Program-made: the position numbers and the translations under genes
DNA from: an uncultured Propionivibrio sp.
Lineage (GTDB): Bacteria; Pseudomonadota; Gammaproteobacteria; Burkholderiales; Rhodocyclaceae
Direction of reading: 5' to 3'
Assembly: GCA_937923255.1 (NCBI GenBank)
Contig: CALAIL010000073.1
Location: 1-26,920 of the forward strand
DNA length: 26,920 nucleotides
The notes under the pieces: model-generated
What the model was told of the DNA's origin: nothing
Database searches by the model: none
The model's input: only the letters and a program-made list of their open reading frames with translations
Part shown: positions 7,596 through 15,302 of the stretch, one piece after another
How positions within the stretch are numbered: the first letter of the stretch is position 1
Layout: each line of letters begins with the position of its first letter

Positions 7596-8516
7596 ATGAA
7601 ACTCTCGCTCGGTCCGCTGCTTTTTTTCTGGCCAAAGACCCGCGTATTCGACTTCTACGCCGAGATGGCCGAGATCGCTGCGCTCGACATTATCTACGTG
7701 GGCGAAGTCGTCTGTTCGCGCCGCCAGCTGCTGCGCACCGCCGACTGGCTGACACTGGCACGTCAGCTGACCGACGCCGGCAAAGAAGTGGTCGTTTCGG
7801 CGCAGGCGCTACTTGAATCGGAAGGTGATTTGAAAGCGCTGCGCCGTCTGATCGACGGCGCCGGCTGCAAGATCGAGGCCAATGATCTCGGCGCAGTCAA
7901 CGTCGCCGCCGGCCGCCCTTTCGTCGCTGGCCCGCACCTGAACATTTACAACGCCGCGACGCTCGCCACTTTTCACCGTTACGGGCTGACGCGCTGGGTG
8001 CCACCGCTGGAAGCCTCGCGCACACAGATCCAATCCCTGCACACGCACCGACCAGCCGGCGTCGAAACCGAAGTGTTTGTTTTCGGCAAGCTGCCGCTGG
8101 CTTTCTCGGCGCGCTGCTTTACCGCGCGCCATTACGGGCTTAACAAGGATAACTGTCAGTTCAAATGCATCGAGCACCCCGAAGCGGCCACGCTGAAAAC
8201 CCGCGAAGGCCAGCCCTTCCTTGCGCTCAACGGCATTCAAACGATGTCGGCGCAAACCTATAACCTGCTGGCCGAAGTTCCCGACATGCAGGCGATGGGG
8301 ATCGATATTCTGCGTCTGAGTCCACAACCGGCGTATATGCCGGAAATCATCGCCGCCTTCGACACCGCCCGCCACGCAGCGGGTACGATGGAGGGCATCG
8401 TACCCGCACCTAAACAGGAATGGGCAGATAATGGCTTTGTTGACGGTTATTGGTTTGGCGAGGCGGGCATCGTTGCCAGGCACCAAATGGCGCTCAACAC
8501 TGTGCAAGGAGTCTGA
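7596..8516 (+). CDS. ubiV: Ubiquinone biosynthesis protein UbiV (U32 peptidase family)
   Basis: A 306-residue partner of UbiU. Cys40, Cys174, Cys187 and Cys191 give the pattern C...C-x12-C-x3-C, matching the [4Fe-4S] ligand spacing known for E. coli UbiV (YhbV). The blocks [21 protein letters not shown] and [15 protein letters not shown] are characteristic. It lies 12 bp downstream of ubiU and its end contains the Shine-Dalgarno of ubiT, so the three genes are likely one operon. It is inferred to act with UbiU on ring hydroxylation using a non-O2 oxygen donor. Confidence 0.93.
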   Translation: MKLSLGPLLFFWPKTRVFDFYAEMAEIAALDIIYVGEVVCSRRQLLRTADWLTLARQLTDAGKEVVVSAQALLESEGDLKALRRLIDGAGCKIEANDLGAVNVAAGRPFVAGPHLNIYNAATLATFHRYGLTRWVPPLEASRTQIQSLHTHRPAGVETEVFVFGKLPLAFSARCFTARHYGLNKDNCQFKCIEHPEAATLKTREGQPFLALNGIQTMSAQTYNLLAEVPDMQAMGIDILRLSPQPAYMPEIIAAFDTARHAAGTMEGIVPAPKQEWADNGFVDGYWFGEAGIVARHQMALNTVQGV

Positions 8517-8518
8517 AT

Positions 8519-9001
8519 ATGTCCGGAAACCATTTCAAACTGCCGACCATCCCGCACTTCACACTGCCGGCGTTCATCACCCGCATTGGCGGCCGCCTGC
8601 CACAATGGCCACACGCCTGCGTACTGACAGCGATTCTGAACGGCGCGCTGCGTACCAAACTGCTGTCGCGCGACGATTTGCTGCCGCTGGCCGGAAAAAC
8701 CTTCCTGATCGACGTACTCGACACCGGCGGCAAGGCTGCATTCACCTACCGCGACGAATGCTTCTGCCCCCTGTTCTCACTGCCGGAAACGCCTGATCTC
8801 GCCTTCCGCGCCGATCTTTCGGCCTTTCTGCAACTGGCCGTGCGCCAGGAAGACCCGGATACGCTGTTCTTCAACCGACAGCTTTCCATTGAAGGCGACA
8901 CCGAACTCGGCCTGATTGTCAAAAACATGCTGGATGCCCTTGAATGGCCGAAATTTCCGGACATCTCCGCTTTTGGAAAGCGCTTCCGGCACAGTGCATG
9001 A
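8519..9001 (+). CDS. ubiT: Ubiquinone biosynthesis accessory factor UbiT (SCP2 domain)
   Basis: A 160-residue SCP2-type sterol-carrier protein. The SCP2 fold covers about residues 35-140, with LLPLAGKTFLIDVLDTGG and DTLFFNRQLSIEGDTELGL typical of UbiT (YhbT). It is thought to bind lipid intermediates of the oxygen-independent ubiquinone pathway. The ATG at 8519 is supported by AAGGAG 8 nt upstream, inside the end of ubiV; the open frame extends 23 codons further upstream inside ubiV, which is not used. In E. coli ubiT is divergent from ubiUV; here it is the third gene in the same direction. Confidence 0.9.
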   Translation: MSGNHFKLPTIPHFTLPAFITRIGGRLPQWPHACVLTAILNGALRTKLLSRDDLLPLAGKTFLIDVLDTGGKAAFTYRDECFCPLFSLPETPDLAFRADLSAFLQLAVRQEDPDTLFFNRQLSIEGDTELGLIVKNMLDALEWPKFPDISAFGKRFRHSA

Positions 9002-9012
9002 TGCATGAGGGC

Positions 9013-9044
9013 GCGGAAAGATTCCGCCTATCATCAGCGCTGAT
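9013..9044. terminator. Possible bidirectional terminator between ubiT and the GIDE gene
   Basis: Two short symmetries lie in the 56-bp convergent gap: GCGGAA/TTCCGC with a 3-nt loop (9013-9027) and the perfect palindrome ATCAGCGCTGAT (9033-9044). Neither has a T-run, so the termination role rests mainly on the convergent position. Confidence 0.35.
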
Positions 9045-9057
9045 CGCCTGCTTCCGC

Positions 9058-9993
9058 CTAGGTGAAATGTGGCACCGCGGCAATCCCGATCAGGCTGCCG
9101 AAGAAAACGATCAGGTGAAAAATCATCCATAACAGATAGCGGCGCGCCAGCCGCGACGGATCGCGGTTGGTAATGAGGTAGAGCCGGCCGTCGGGCGGGC
9201 GCCCGACAAGGTGCGTATCGGCCAGTTCGCGCGCCTCCCGGTGCTGCTTTTTTATTTCACGACGGGCGGCGCGGCGCACAAGCGCCCACTCCTGCATGTC
9301 GATCTCGCCATTCTTGTCGAGGTCGAAGCGTCTGAGCAAGGTGTCCGGGTCCTGCTTCCATTCCTCAAGCAGTATTTTCATATCTTCGCGCGTGTCGAGT
9401 TCGGCCGTGTGGTTGCGTGTGCGCAGGTAGCCCAGCAGGTAAATTTCGTCGTCAATGCGCAGCGTCCATTCCGTCGTGCGGTAATTGCTGTGTTCCCGCG
9501 TTTCCCGATGTGTGGTTTCGATTTCCGCGCCGTCACAACTGACCACGCATTCGCCACTGCCGTCATCCATGAGGAAATCCAGCTCGCTCTCGCCGCTGGC
9601 AACATGCTCCCAGCGGTTGTTTGACTCCCGCCGCTCCGTTTCGAACCGATACCACACGCAGGGCCTCTGGAAGACCTGTGAGCGCAGCGGTGGATCGTGC
9701 GGTTTTCCCCGGCCATGCAGGCTGACGTAGCCCTGCGCGGCAGAAGCGATCGGTGATACGGGACAGTCGGTAATTGCACGGCGACGGCGCAAGGCCAGCG
9801 TCCAGCCGAGCAGGCTCAGCGCAGCCATGGTGGATAGCCAGAACGTCCGCCATGTCGGATGATCAAACTGGAACAACAGGATCAGCAGGCAGATCTGTCC
9901 GCCTGAAATAATGAACTGGCTAAGGCGGGGCTGACCGAATGAAGGCAGAAAAGAGATCAGCCACGACAGCACTATGACCGGTAACGTTCTCAA
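9058..9993 (-). CDS. Membrane protein with GIDE (E3-ligase-like) domain and EF-hand
   Basis: A 311-residue membrane protein. Two or three hydrophobic helices lie at the N-terminus (about 5-20, 27-42, 50-67) and one or two near the C-terminus (about 285-308). The central part (about 85-215) has the GIDE-domain pattern PLRSQVFQRPCVWYRF...WEHVASGESELDFLMDDGSGECVV, known from bacterial proteins and from the region preceding the RING of mitochondrial ubiquitin ligase MUL1; no RING is present here. Residues 224-235 (DLDKNGEIDMQE) are a canonical 12-residue EF-hand calcium loop. The start is a TTG at 9993 with GGGGGAG upstream. It lies downstream of lemA; LemA-GIDE pairing is recurrent in bacteria. 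The biochemical role is not established. Confidence 0.75.
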   Translation of the reverse strand: MRTLPVIVLSWLISFLPSFGQPRLSQFIISGGQICLLILLFQFDHPTWRTFWLSTMAALSLLGWTLALRRRRAITDCPVSPIASAAQGYVSLHGRGKPHDPPLRSQVFQRPCVWYRFETERRESNNRWEHVASGESELDFLMDDGSGECVVSCDGAEIETTHRETREHSNYRTTEWTLRIDDEIYLLGYLRTRNHTAELDTREDMKILLEEWKQDPDTLLRRFDLDKNGEIDMQEWALVRRAARREIKKQHREARELADTHLVGRPPDGRLYLITNRDPSRLARRYLLWMIFHLIVFFGSLIGIAAVPHFT

Positions 9994-10144
9994 GCGCCCT
10001 GCTCCCCCTGTACTTGCCGCATCATGGCGTCACGTTATCGTCGTTGCACTACTATGCCGGCTGGCTTACATACATATATGGTATTGCGGCCATTCGCCGT
10101 TTTTTGACGACTCACGGCATTGCGTACCTTGCCCCGCCCCCCGC

Positions 10145-10717
10145 TCAGCTGAAAAGCTGCTTGAGATCGACATCCGATTTCTCGGCACCGGAAAACTCGA
10201 GCAGCGGCTTGGCGGTAAAGCCGAACATTCCGGCAAGCAGCACCTCGGGAAACTGTTCAATGCGCACGTTGTTGAGGTTGACCGACTCGTTATACAGCTC
10301 GCGGCGGTCGGCAATCGCATTTTCCAGGCTGCTGATACGTTGCTGCAACTGCATGAAATTCTCGTTCGACCGCAGTTCCGGATACGCCTCGGCCACCGCG
10401 AACAGTCGTCCCAAACCGCTGCGCAATGCATGTTCCGCACCGCCCAGCGCCGCAATATCCTGCGCCTGGCGCGCTTCCTGCACCTGCGAACGCGCCGTAA
10501 TCACACGCTGCAAGGTCTCCTGCTCAAACTGTTTGTATTGTTTGCAGGTTTCGACGAGCTTGGGCAATTCATCGTGGCGCTGCTTGAGCAGGATATCGAT
10601 GTTCGCCCAAGCCTTATCAACGTTATGTTTGAGCGAAACCAGCCCGTTGTAAAGCTGAACGGCATAAATGACGACCACGGCCAGCAGGCCAAGCATCATC
10701 AGACTCATCACTCCCAT
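10145..10717 (-). CDS. lemA: LemA family protein
   Basis: A 190-residue LemA-type protein: one N-terminal membrane helix (about 5-22), then NGLVSLKHNVDKAWANIDILLKQRHDELPKLVE, the hallmark of the family, and a long helical bundle ending with FTAKPLLEFSGAE. LemA proteins are membrane-anchored with a helical domain facing out; their function is poorly known. The ATG at 10717 has GGAGA 6 nt upstream; a TTG two codons earlier is less likely. It lies 151 bp upstream of the GIDE gene on the same strand, and the two are probably expressed together. Confidence 0.92.
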   Translation of the reverse strand: MGVMSLMMLGLLAVVVIYAVQLYNGLVSLKHNVDKAWANIDILLKQRHDELPKLVETCKQYKQFEQETLQRVITARSQVQEARQAQDIAALGGAEHALRSGLGRLFAVAEAYPELRSNENFMQLQQRISSLENAIADRRELYNESVNLNNVRIEQFPEVLLAGMFGFTAKPLLEFSGAEKSDVDLKQLFS

Positions 10718-10806
10718 CGTCAATCTCCTAAGAATCTTCTAAAAAATCCCCGCAACACCAAACAGAGAAAACCGGACAGATTTACCAAAAATGCGCCGAC
10801 CCCTCA

Positions 10807-11193
10807 TCATTGACCCGCTCGTTCAAGCAATGCCTTCAGATTGGCCAAAGGCTGCGAGGTCGCCAGCCGGGCAGGCGCCTTGCCATCGACCGCGCTACCC
10901 GGCCCTGCGCTCGCCGCCGCATCCAGCTCGCGCGCGTGCTCATTTTCGTGACAATAGATGCACAGCAGCTCCCAGTTGCTGCCATCCTTGGGGTTGTTGT
11001 GATGGTTGTGATCGCGGTGATGCACGGTCAATTGCTGGACGTTGGCGTGCGTGAATTCGCGCGCGCAACGGCCGCACACCCAGGGAAAAAGTTTCAATGC
11101 CTGTTCGCGATAGCCCATTTCGCGCTGCTGCCGGCGCTGAACAGCTTCGACGACCATCCGGTCGGCATGTGCTCGCTTGGCCGAATCCGTCAT
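10807..11193 (-). CDS. yajD: YajD-type HNH nuclease family protein
   Basis: A 128-residue HNH protein. Zinc-binding pairs CGRC (40-43) and CIYC (78-81) flank the core LTVHHRDHNHHNNPKDGSNWELLC, which gives the His-Asn-His catalytic layout (H58/H59, N73, H82/H86). The length and pattern match E. coli YajD. A positively charged helix at the N-terminus and an Ala/Pro-rich tail flank the domain. The ATG at 11193 is preceded by AAGGGTGG, and longer in-frame extensions are not supported. It lies 90 bp upstream of lemA on the same strand. Nuclease activity is presumed from the fold; the cellular role is unknown. Confidence 0.85.
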   Translation of the reverse strand: MTDSAKRAHADRMVVEAVQRRQQREMGYREQALKLFPWVCGRCAREFTHANVQQLTVHHRDHNHHNNPKDGSNWELLCIYCHENEHARELDAAASAGPGSAVDGKAPARLATSQPLANLKALLERAGQ

Positions 11194-11433
11194 ATCCACC
11201 CTTTCGTTCTCCTGTACATACGCGCTCCCGCATCCGGTCTTCCAGCGATGGATTATAGCCAAAACCGCTGCCCGCAAACCCACGTCGCACGGGCGTTTAG
11301 CCGAATTCCGGAACACACCATTACACGGTGCGCCCTCATGCCACACCCCACACACAAAGCGCCGTGGCAAGGACGAGAGTACAATTAGGTCTGCTGTTTT
11401 CCCGTTTTTCTTTTCCTTCAAGGGAGTCGGTCA

Positions 11434-11655
11434 ATGAATACTAGCACACCACTTTCCGACGCCGAACGTCAACGCCTGATCGGTGTTGAACCGCCTTGTA
11501 TCGGTATGTGCTCGATCGATCCGGAAACCCAGATTTGTGGTGGTTGCTACCGCCATATGGATGAGATCGTTTCCTGGGCGCTGATGACGCCCGCCGAGCG
11601 CGAACGCGCCATGGAAAACATCCGCCAGCGCCGTCTGGCGGCCGGCCGCGCCTAA
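11434..11655 (+). CDS. DUF1289 domain-containing small protein
   Basis: A 73-residue protein with the DUF1289 signature: PPCIGMCSIDPETQICGGCYR, with Cys22, Cys26, Cys35 and Cys38 (C-x3-C-x8-C-x2-C), followed by the ERERAMENIRQRR helix. The Cys cluster probably binds a metal ion. AAGGGAG about 8 nt upstream sets the start. A TACAAT at 11380-11385 is a possible -10 box. It is transcribed away from yajD and toward the TRAP genes. The function of the family is unknown. Confidence 0.9.
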   Translation: MNTSTPLSDAERQRLIGVEPPCIGMCSIDPETQICGGCYRHMDEIVSWALMTPAERERAMENIRQRRLAAGRA

Positions 11656-11690
11656 AGCGGCATCTGAACGGATCGACGATCAAACCGGGT

Positions 11691-11724
11691 TGGTGATCGC
11701 CGGACTGCTTATCCGGCGACACCA
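11691..11724. terminator. Hairpin in the convergent gap before dctM
   Basis: TGGTG-AT-CGCCGGA (11691-11704) pairs with TCCGGCG-A-CACCA (11712-11724), giving a long stem with one small bulge and a 7-nt loop. It sits between two convergent genes (DUF1289 end at 11655, dctM end at 11756), where a bidirectional terminator is expected. T-runs are poor on both sides. Confidence 0.55.
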
Positions 11725-11755
11725 AGCCTGGGTTTAGAAACGAAGCCGTACAGCG

Positions 11756-13090
11756 CTAGAAATAATTGAGCAGCGACGGCGGCGGCACTCTCGGCACATA
11801 GCCGGCAATCCATTTAAGCGGGGTCAGGATCGTTTCGGGAATCAGGGTCATCACCAGCAGCAGGATGCACTGCGCCGTGAAATAGGGCATCACCGGCATC
11901 AATATTTCCTCCATCCTGACCCGCCCTGCGGCACAGGCGACATTGAGCACCGGCCCCACTGGCGGCGTCAGCAGGCCGAGTACATTGACCAGGGTGAAAA
12001 TGATCCCGAAGTAAACCGGATCAATGCCTGCCGCCTTGAGCAGCGGCAAGAAAATGGGCGTCAGAATAAGAATCGTCGGCACCACGTCCATGGCCGTACC
12101 CACCAGCAGCACGACGACCATCAGCGTGAAGTTCAGCAGTAGCGGGCGGTCGACCAGGCCGTCGAGCAGCGCGGTGATGAGCTGCGGCATGCGGGCGATC
12201 GTCATGATGTAGCCGGCCACCTGCGCCGCAGCCGCGAGGAACATGACGACGCTGGATGTTTTTGCCGCATTGGTGAGCGCCTTGAACATATCCCGAACCG
12301 TCAGCTCGCGGTAGACGAAGACGCCGATGAGCAGCGCATAAACCACGGCGATCACGCCGGCCTCTGTAGCGGTGAAGACGCCGCCGCGCAGTCCGACGAT
12401 GATAATCACCGGCAGCAGCAGCGCCCACAGGCCGCTCATGAAGATGCGCAGCATTTCCTTCGGTGTCGGCCGTTGCATGTGCGACGTGATGCCTTCCTTG
12501 CGGGCGATGAAAAACCAGGCCAGGCCCATGATCAGCGTCAGATAGACCGCCGGCGCAATACCGCCGAGGAACAAGGACTTGATCGATACGCCGGCGGCGA
12601 CGCCATAAACGATCATCGGCACTGACGGCGGCATGATCGGCGCCACCATGTTGCCGGCGGCGACCAGACCGGCGGCCTTGGCGCGGCTATAGCCGGAATC
12701 GGCCATCATGGGGATAAGGATAGCGCCGAGCGCTGCCGTACTGGCGACGGCCGAACCGACCAGGCTGGCAAAAATCAGGCAGGCAAGGATGGTGACGTAG
12801 CCAAGCCCGCCGCGCATACCGCCGACAAAAATATTGCAGAAATCGATGATGCGACGGGTCAGCCCGCCCCGGTTCATCAATTCGCCGGCAATGATGAAGA
12901 ACGGCAGCGCCATCATGGTCACGCTGTCGACGCCGCGCATGAGCTGCGCCGCAATAATCTGCGGATTGGTCGCGCTGCCGCCCATGTGCAGCGCTGTGGC
13001 AACGGAACCGAGCAGCAGAGAAAACGCAATGGGCATGCCCAGCATCATGGCGCCGCACAGATAAACGAGGAACAAAACGATCAGGGTCAT
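11756..13090 (-). CDS. dctM: TRAP transporter large permease subunit (DctM)
   Basis: A 444-residue inner-membrane protein with about 12 hydrophobic segments; it is the sodium-driven permease of a tripartite ATP-independent periplasmic transporter. N-terminal LGMPIAFSLLLGS, LPFFIIAGELMNRGGL, GSAVASTAALGAILIPMM and MDVVPTILILTPIFLPL are typical DctM/SiaQM blocks. GGAGA 6 nt upstream supports the ATG at 13090, and it begins 15 bp after dctQ. It works with DctQ and the soluble binding protein DctP; the substrate is not determinable by eye. Confidence 0.95.
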   Translation of the reverse strand: MTLIVLFLVYLCGAMMLGMPIAFSLLLGSVATALHMGGSATNPQIIAAQLMRGVDSVTMMALPFFIIAGELMNRGGLTRRIIDFCNIFVGGMRGGLGYVTILACLIFASLVGSAVASTAALGAILIPMMADSGYSRAKAAGLVAAGNMVAPIMPPSVPMIVYGVAAGVSIKSLFLGGIAPAVYLTLIMGLAWFFIARKEGITSHMQRPTPKEMLRIFMSGLWALLLPVIIIVGLRGGVFTATEAGVIAVVYALLIGVFVYRELTVRDMFKALTNAAKTSSVVMFLAAAAQVAGYIMTIARMPQLITALLDGLVDRPLLLNFTLMVVVLLVGTAMDVVPTILILTPIFLPLLKAAGIDPVYFGIIFTLVNVLGLLTPPVGPVLNVACAAGRVRMEEILMPVMPYFTAQCILLLVMTLIPETILTPLKWIAGYVPRVPPPSLLNYF

Positions 13091-13105
13091 GGTGTTCTCC
13101 AGTCC

Positions 13106-13630
13106 TTATTGCATAGCGTCTTGTTCGGGTTCATGACGCACCGAGAGCAATTCACTGACCGGACGCTTGAGTGCGATCAGCCGGTAGAGATTCGCCAAGG
13201 CAATAACGATGATCGAAACGCCGGTGACGAGGCCGACGGCATACACCAGATAAATGGGGAATTGTGTCGCCACCCAACGGTCTCCCAGGTTTTGCATGAC
13301 GAGCTGCCAGCTACCGCGGGTCAGAACAACCATCATCCAGATGATGCCGACCTGCACCAGAAAATAAATAGCCTTTTGCCAAATATCGGGGATGCGTGAA
13401 AGCACGCTATCGATGATGAGATGCTGGTTTTCGCGCATGGCACCAATGGCGCCCAGATAAACCAGATAAATGAAACAGAGGCGGGCAATTTCTTCCGACC
13501 ACTCGAAGCCGGTCGAAAAAACATAGCGCAGCACCACATTGGTAAATACCAAAACGATCATCACCGCCAGAAAGAAGGCCATCAGCGCTTCTATGCTGCG
13601 GAAGAGCAGGTTGAGGTTGAGTCGGTTCAT
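13106..13630 (-). CDS. dctQ: TRAP transporter small permease subunit (DctQ)
   Basis: A 174-residue four-helix membrane protein. The pattern TNVVLRYVFSTGFEWSEEIA is the classical DctQ signature, and helices lie at about 12-32, 48-65, 87-107 and 128-150. GAGGA about 6 nt upstream marks the ATG. It forms the membrane complex with DctM, 15 bp downstream, and is separated from dctP by a strong hairpin. Confidence 0.94.
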   Translation of the reverse strand: MNRLNLNLLFRSIEALMAFFLAVMIVLVFTNVVLRYVFSTGFEWSEEIARLCFIYLVYLGAIGAMRENQHLIIDSVLSRIPDIWQKAIYFLVQVGIIWMMVVLTRGSWQLVMQNLGDRWVATQFPIYLVYAVGLVTGVSIIVIALANLYRLIALKRPVSELLSVRHEPEQDAMQ

Positions 13631-13690
13631 CGCAATCCTCGCGGCAGTAGGGGTCGGGCCTGGTAGGGTCTGTGGCCCCGACGGGATGAA

Positions 13691-13727
13691 AAACCCTCAT
13701 GGCGCCGCCATGAGGCCATGAGGGTTT
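13691..13727 (-). terminator. Strong hairpin with T-run between dctP and dctQ
   Basis: Perfect 13-bp arms AAACCCTCATGGC (13691-13703) and GCCATGAGGGTTT (13715-13727) enclose an 11-nt loop. Read on the minus strand the hairpin ends in GGGTTTTT, a Rho-independent terminator layout. The loop holds a third copy of the GCCATGAG arm, so the shorter stem CTCATGGC-GCC-GCCATGAG is an alternative fold. Placed after dctP and before dctQM, it would let the binding protein be made in excess over the permease by partial termination or mRNA stabilisation, a common arrangement in binding-protein operons. Confidence 0.7.
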
Positions 13728-13770
13728 GCGGATGGGCTTTTCCGGCTGCGCCCGGCGACCGGGTGCCCTT

Positions 13771-14757
13771 TTACTGCACCGCCCGGATCTTGTCGGTCAG
13801 CGGCTTCGCCCAGGCATGATCGGCATACAGCTTGTCGGTCAGCGGCTTGAGCATTTCAATGATTTTCTGCCGGTCAGCATCCGTCACGGAAGTCACCGTC
13901 ACGCCCTTGCTCTTGAGGAACTGGCGATCCTTGTCGACGCTGGCAAGATAGTTATCCCACGCGGTTACGGCGGTTGCCTTGGCGGCCTCGCGCACGACCT
14001 TCTGATGCTCCGGACTGAGCTTGTCGAAGAAGGGTGCGCTGACGATCACTTCCAGCGTGGCGATGATGTGGTTGGTTTCGTAAAGATACTTCTGCACTTC
14101 GTAGAAGGCCTCGCTGATAACCGTCACCATGCCGTTATCCTGGCCGTCGACGACGCCGGTTTCCAGCGCGCTGAACAAGTCGCCCAGCGGAATAACCTGG
14201 GCGCTGGCGCCCAGATTCTTGGCGATACCGACGTGGATCGGGTTGGATGGCATACGGAATTTTTGCCCTTTGAAATCGGCCACCGAGGTAAGTTTTTTAT
14301 TGCTGGTAAAGGTGCGCGCGCTGTTCGGCCCCCAGCTCAGCAGACGAACGGCCGGAAATTTCTTATGGAAATCTGCACTCAATTCATCGGCAATCGGGCC
14401 GGTCCAGACTTTCTTTGCATGATTCAGGTCGCGATACAGGAACGGCCAGTCGGTAATCAACATGGTCGGGTATTCCTGATTCATGTTCGAGCCGATGACG
14501 GCCACTTCGATGGTGCCGTTGCGCACCCCGTTCCAGAGGTCGGCCTCGTTGCCCAGCGTGCCGGAATGATAAATATCGACCTTGATGGCGCCGTTCGTCC
14601 CTTTCTCGATCTGCGGCTTGAATACGGTATCCAGCGCCGCCGCCATCGGGTGCGTATTCCCCCAGTTGTCGCCGACTTTAATGGTCACCGGCGCGGCAAA
14701 CACGCTGCTTGTAGCCGCCAGCGCCAGGCACGTCATCAGAATTTTCTTCAGCTTCAT
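13771..14757 (-). CDS. dctP: TRAP transporter substrate-binding protein (DctP)
   Basis: A 328-residue periplasmic solute-binding protein. The signal peptide (MKLKKILMTCLALAATSSVFA) is followed by IKVGDNWGNTHPMAAALD. The conserved Arg that usually salt-bridges a substrate carboxylate is R168 in GQKFRMPSNP, and GVVDGQDNG is a further family block, so an organic acid substrate is likely. The start at 14757 has AGAGGA upstream; the frame is open further upstream but that would disrupt the signal peptide. It is first in the dctPQM unit, with a hairpin after it. The M20D amidohydrolase lies upstream on the same strand across a 545-bp gap; a shared substrate (an N-acyl amino acid) is only speculation. 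Confidence 0.94.
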   Translation of the reverse strand: MKLKKILMTCLALAATSSVFAAPVTIKVGDNWGNTHPMAAALDTVFKPQIEKGTNGAIKVDIYHSGTLGNEADLWNGVRNGTIEVAVIGSNMNQEYPTMLITDWPFLYRDLNHAKKVWTGPIADELSADFHKKFPAVRLLSWGPNSARTFTSNKKLTSVADFKGQKFRMPSNPIHVGIAKNLGASAQVIPLGDLFSALETGVVDGQDNGMVTVISEAFYEVQKYLYETNHIIATLEVIVSAPFFDKLSPEHQKVVREAAKATAVTAWDNYLASVDKDRQFLKSKGVTVTSVTDADRQKIIEMLKPLTDKLYADHAWAKPLTDKIRAVQ

Positions 14758-15302
14758 CGAAGTTTCCTCTCTTGTTTGAAAATGCAAGAATATCCGCCGC
14801 CCGCTGGCGACCTTGAAAAGCCGACGAACACTGCGGTCCGGAACGCTTTCTTTCACGGCGGCGACCAACACCCACGCCAACATGCAGCCGTTTTCCGCCA
14901 ACGTTTCCGGACCTGTCGAGCCAACGACACCGGCCCGACTTTTGTGTTTATCGTGTCAGGATTCTAAAGGGTTTTTTCAACCAATCGTGACAGATTCACA
15001 AATATTATCCATTTAGGCCCGCTTCGCCCAGCGTAGGAGCCGGCGCAGCGGACAATTTTGCGCGGCGCGCTGCTTTTCGCTTGGTTGGCGAACTTCCGCA
15101 ACCCGCAGCCCTGAAGCCCTCGTATTTAGGGCATCTCCAGAGGGGGTGCCCTGAACCCCTTATCAACAGGGCATCTCAGAGGGAGGTGCCCGGAGATGCC
15201 CTATCCACGCGGGTTTCCGGGCACCTGCCCGGAAACGCCCTATTGGCGCGGGCTCCAGAGGGGCCTATCAGAGAGGTCTATCATCCAATGCCGCGCCCCG
15301 TT
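14758..15302. other. Intergenic region upstream of dctP
   Basis: This 545-bp gap has no supported gene. Near the dctP side is an A/T-rich stretch (about 14941-15015) likely to hold the dctP promoter. Inside it the symmetric sequence GTGACAGATTCAC (14987-14999) has GTGA/TCAC half-sites like a CRP/FNR-family operator, but with a 5-base spacer instead of 6. The left-hand part of the gap shows nothing else, and the distal part is the 40-bp repeat array. Confidence 0.4.
15112..15275. repeat. Tandem array of ~40-bp palindromic units (cluster 4)
   Basis: Units start at 15112, 15152, 15192 and 15231, so the period is 40, 40 and 39 bp. The first two are clean: TGAAGCCCTC...AGGGCATCTCC and TGAACCCC...AGGGCATCTC, each ending GGTGCCC or GGGTGCCC. 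Nested stems such as AGGGCA/TGCCCT are visible. A fourth unit decays into AGAGGGGCC and AGAGAGGTC. The array ends about 28 bp before the 3' end of the M20D amidohydrolase gene. No Correia-like element follows it here, unlike at 131-323 and 26699. Confidence 0.7.

Noticed and set aside
13726..14967. Plus-strand 413-codon frame antisense to dctP
   Set aside because: dctP on the minus strand has a signal peptide and clear TRAP motifs; the antisense frame shows no domain and is His/Arg/Gly-rich as expected for a shadow.
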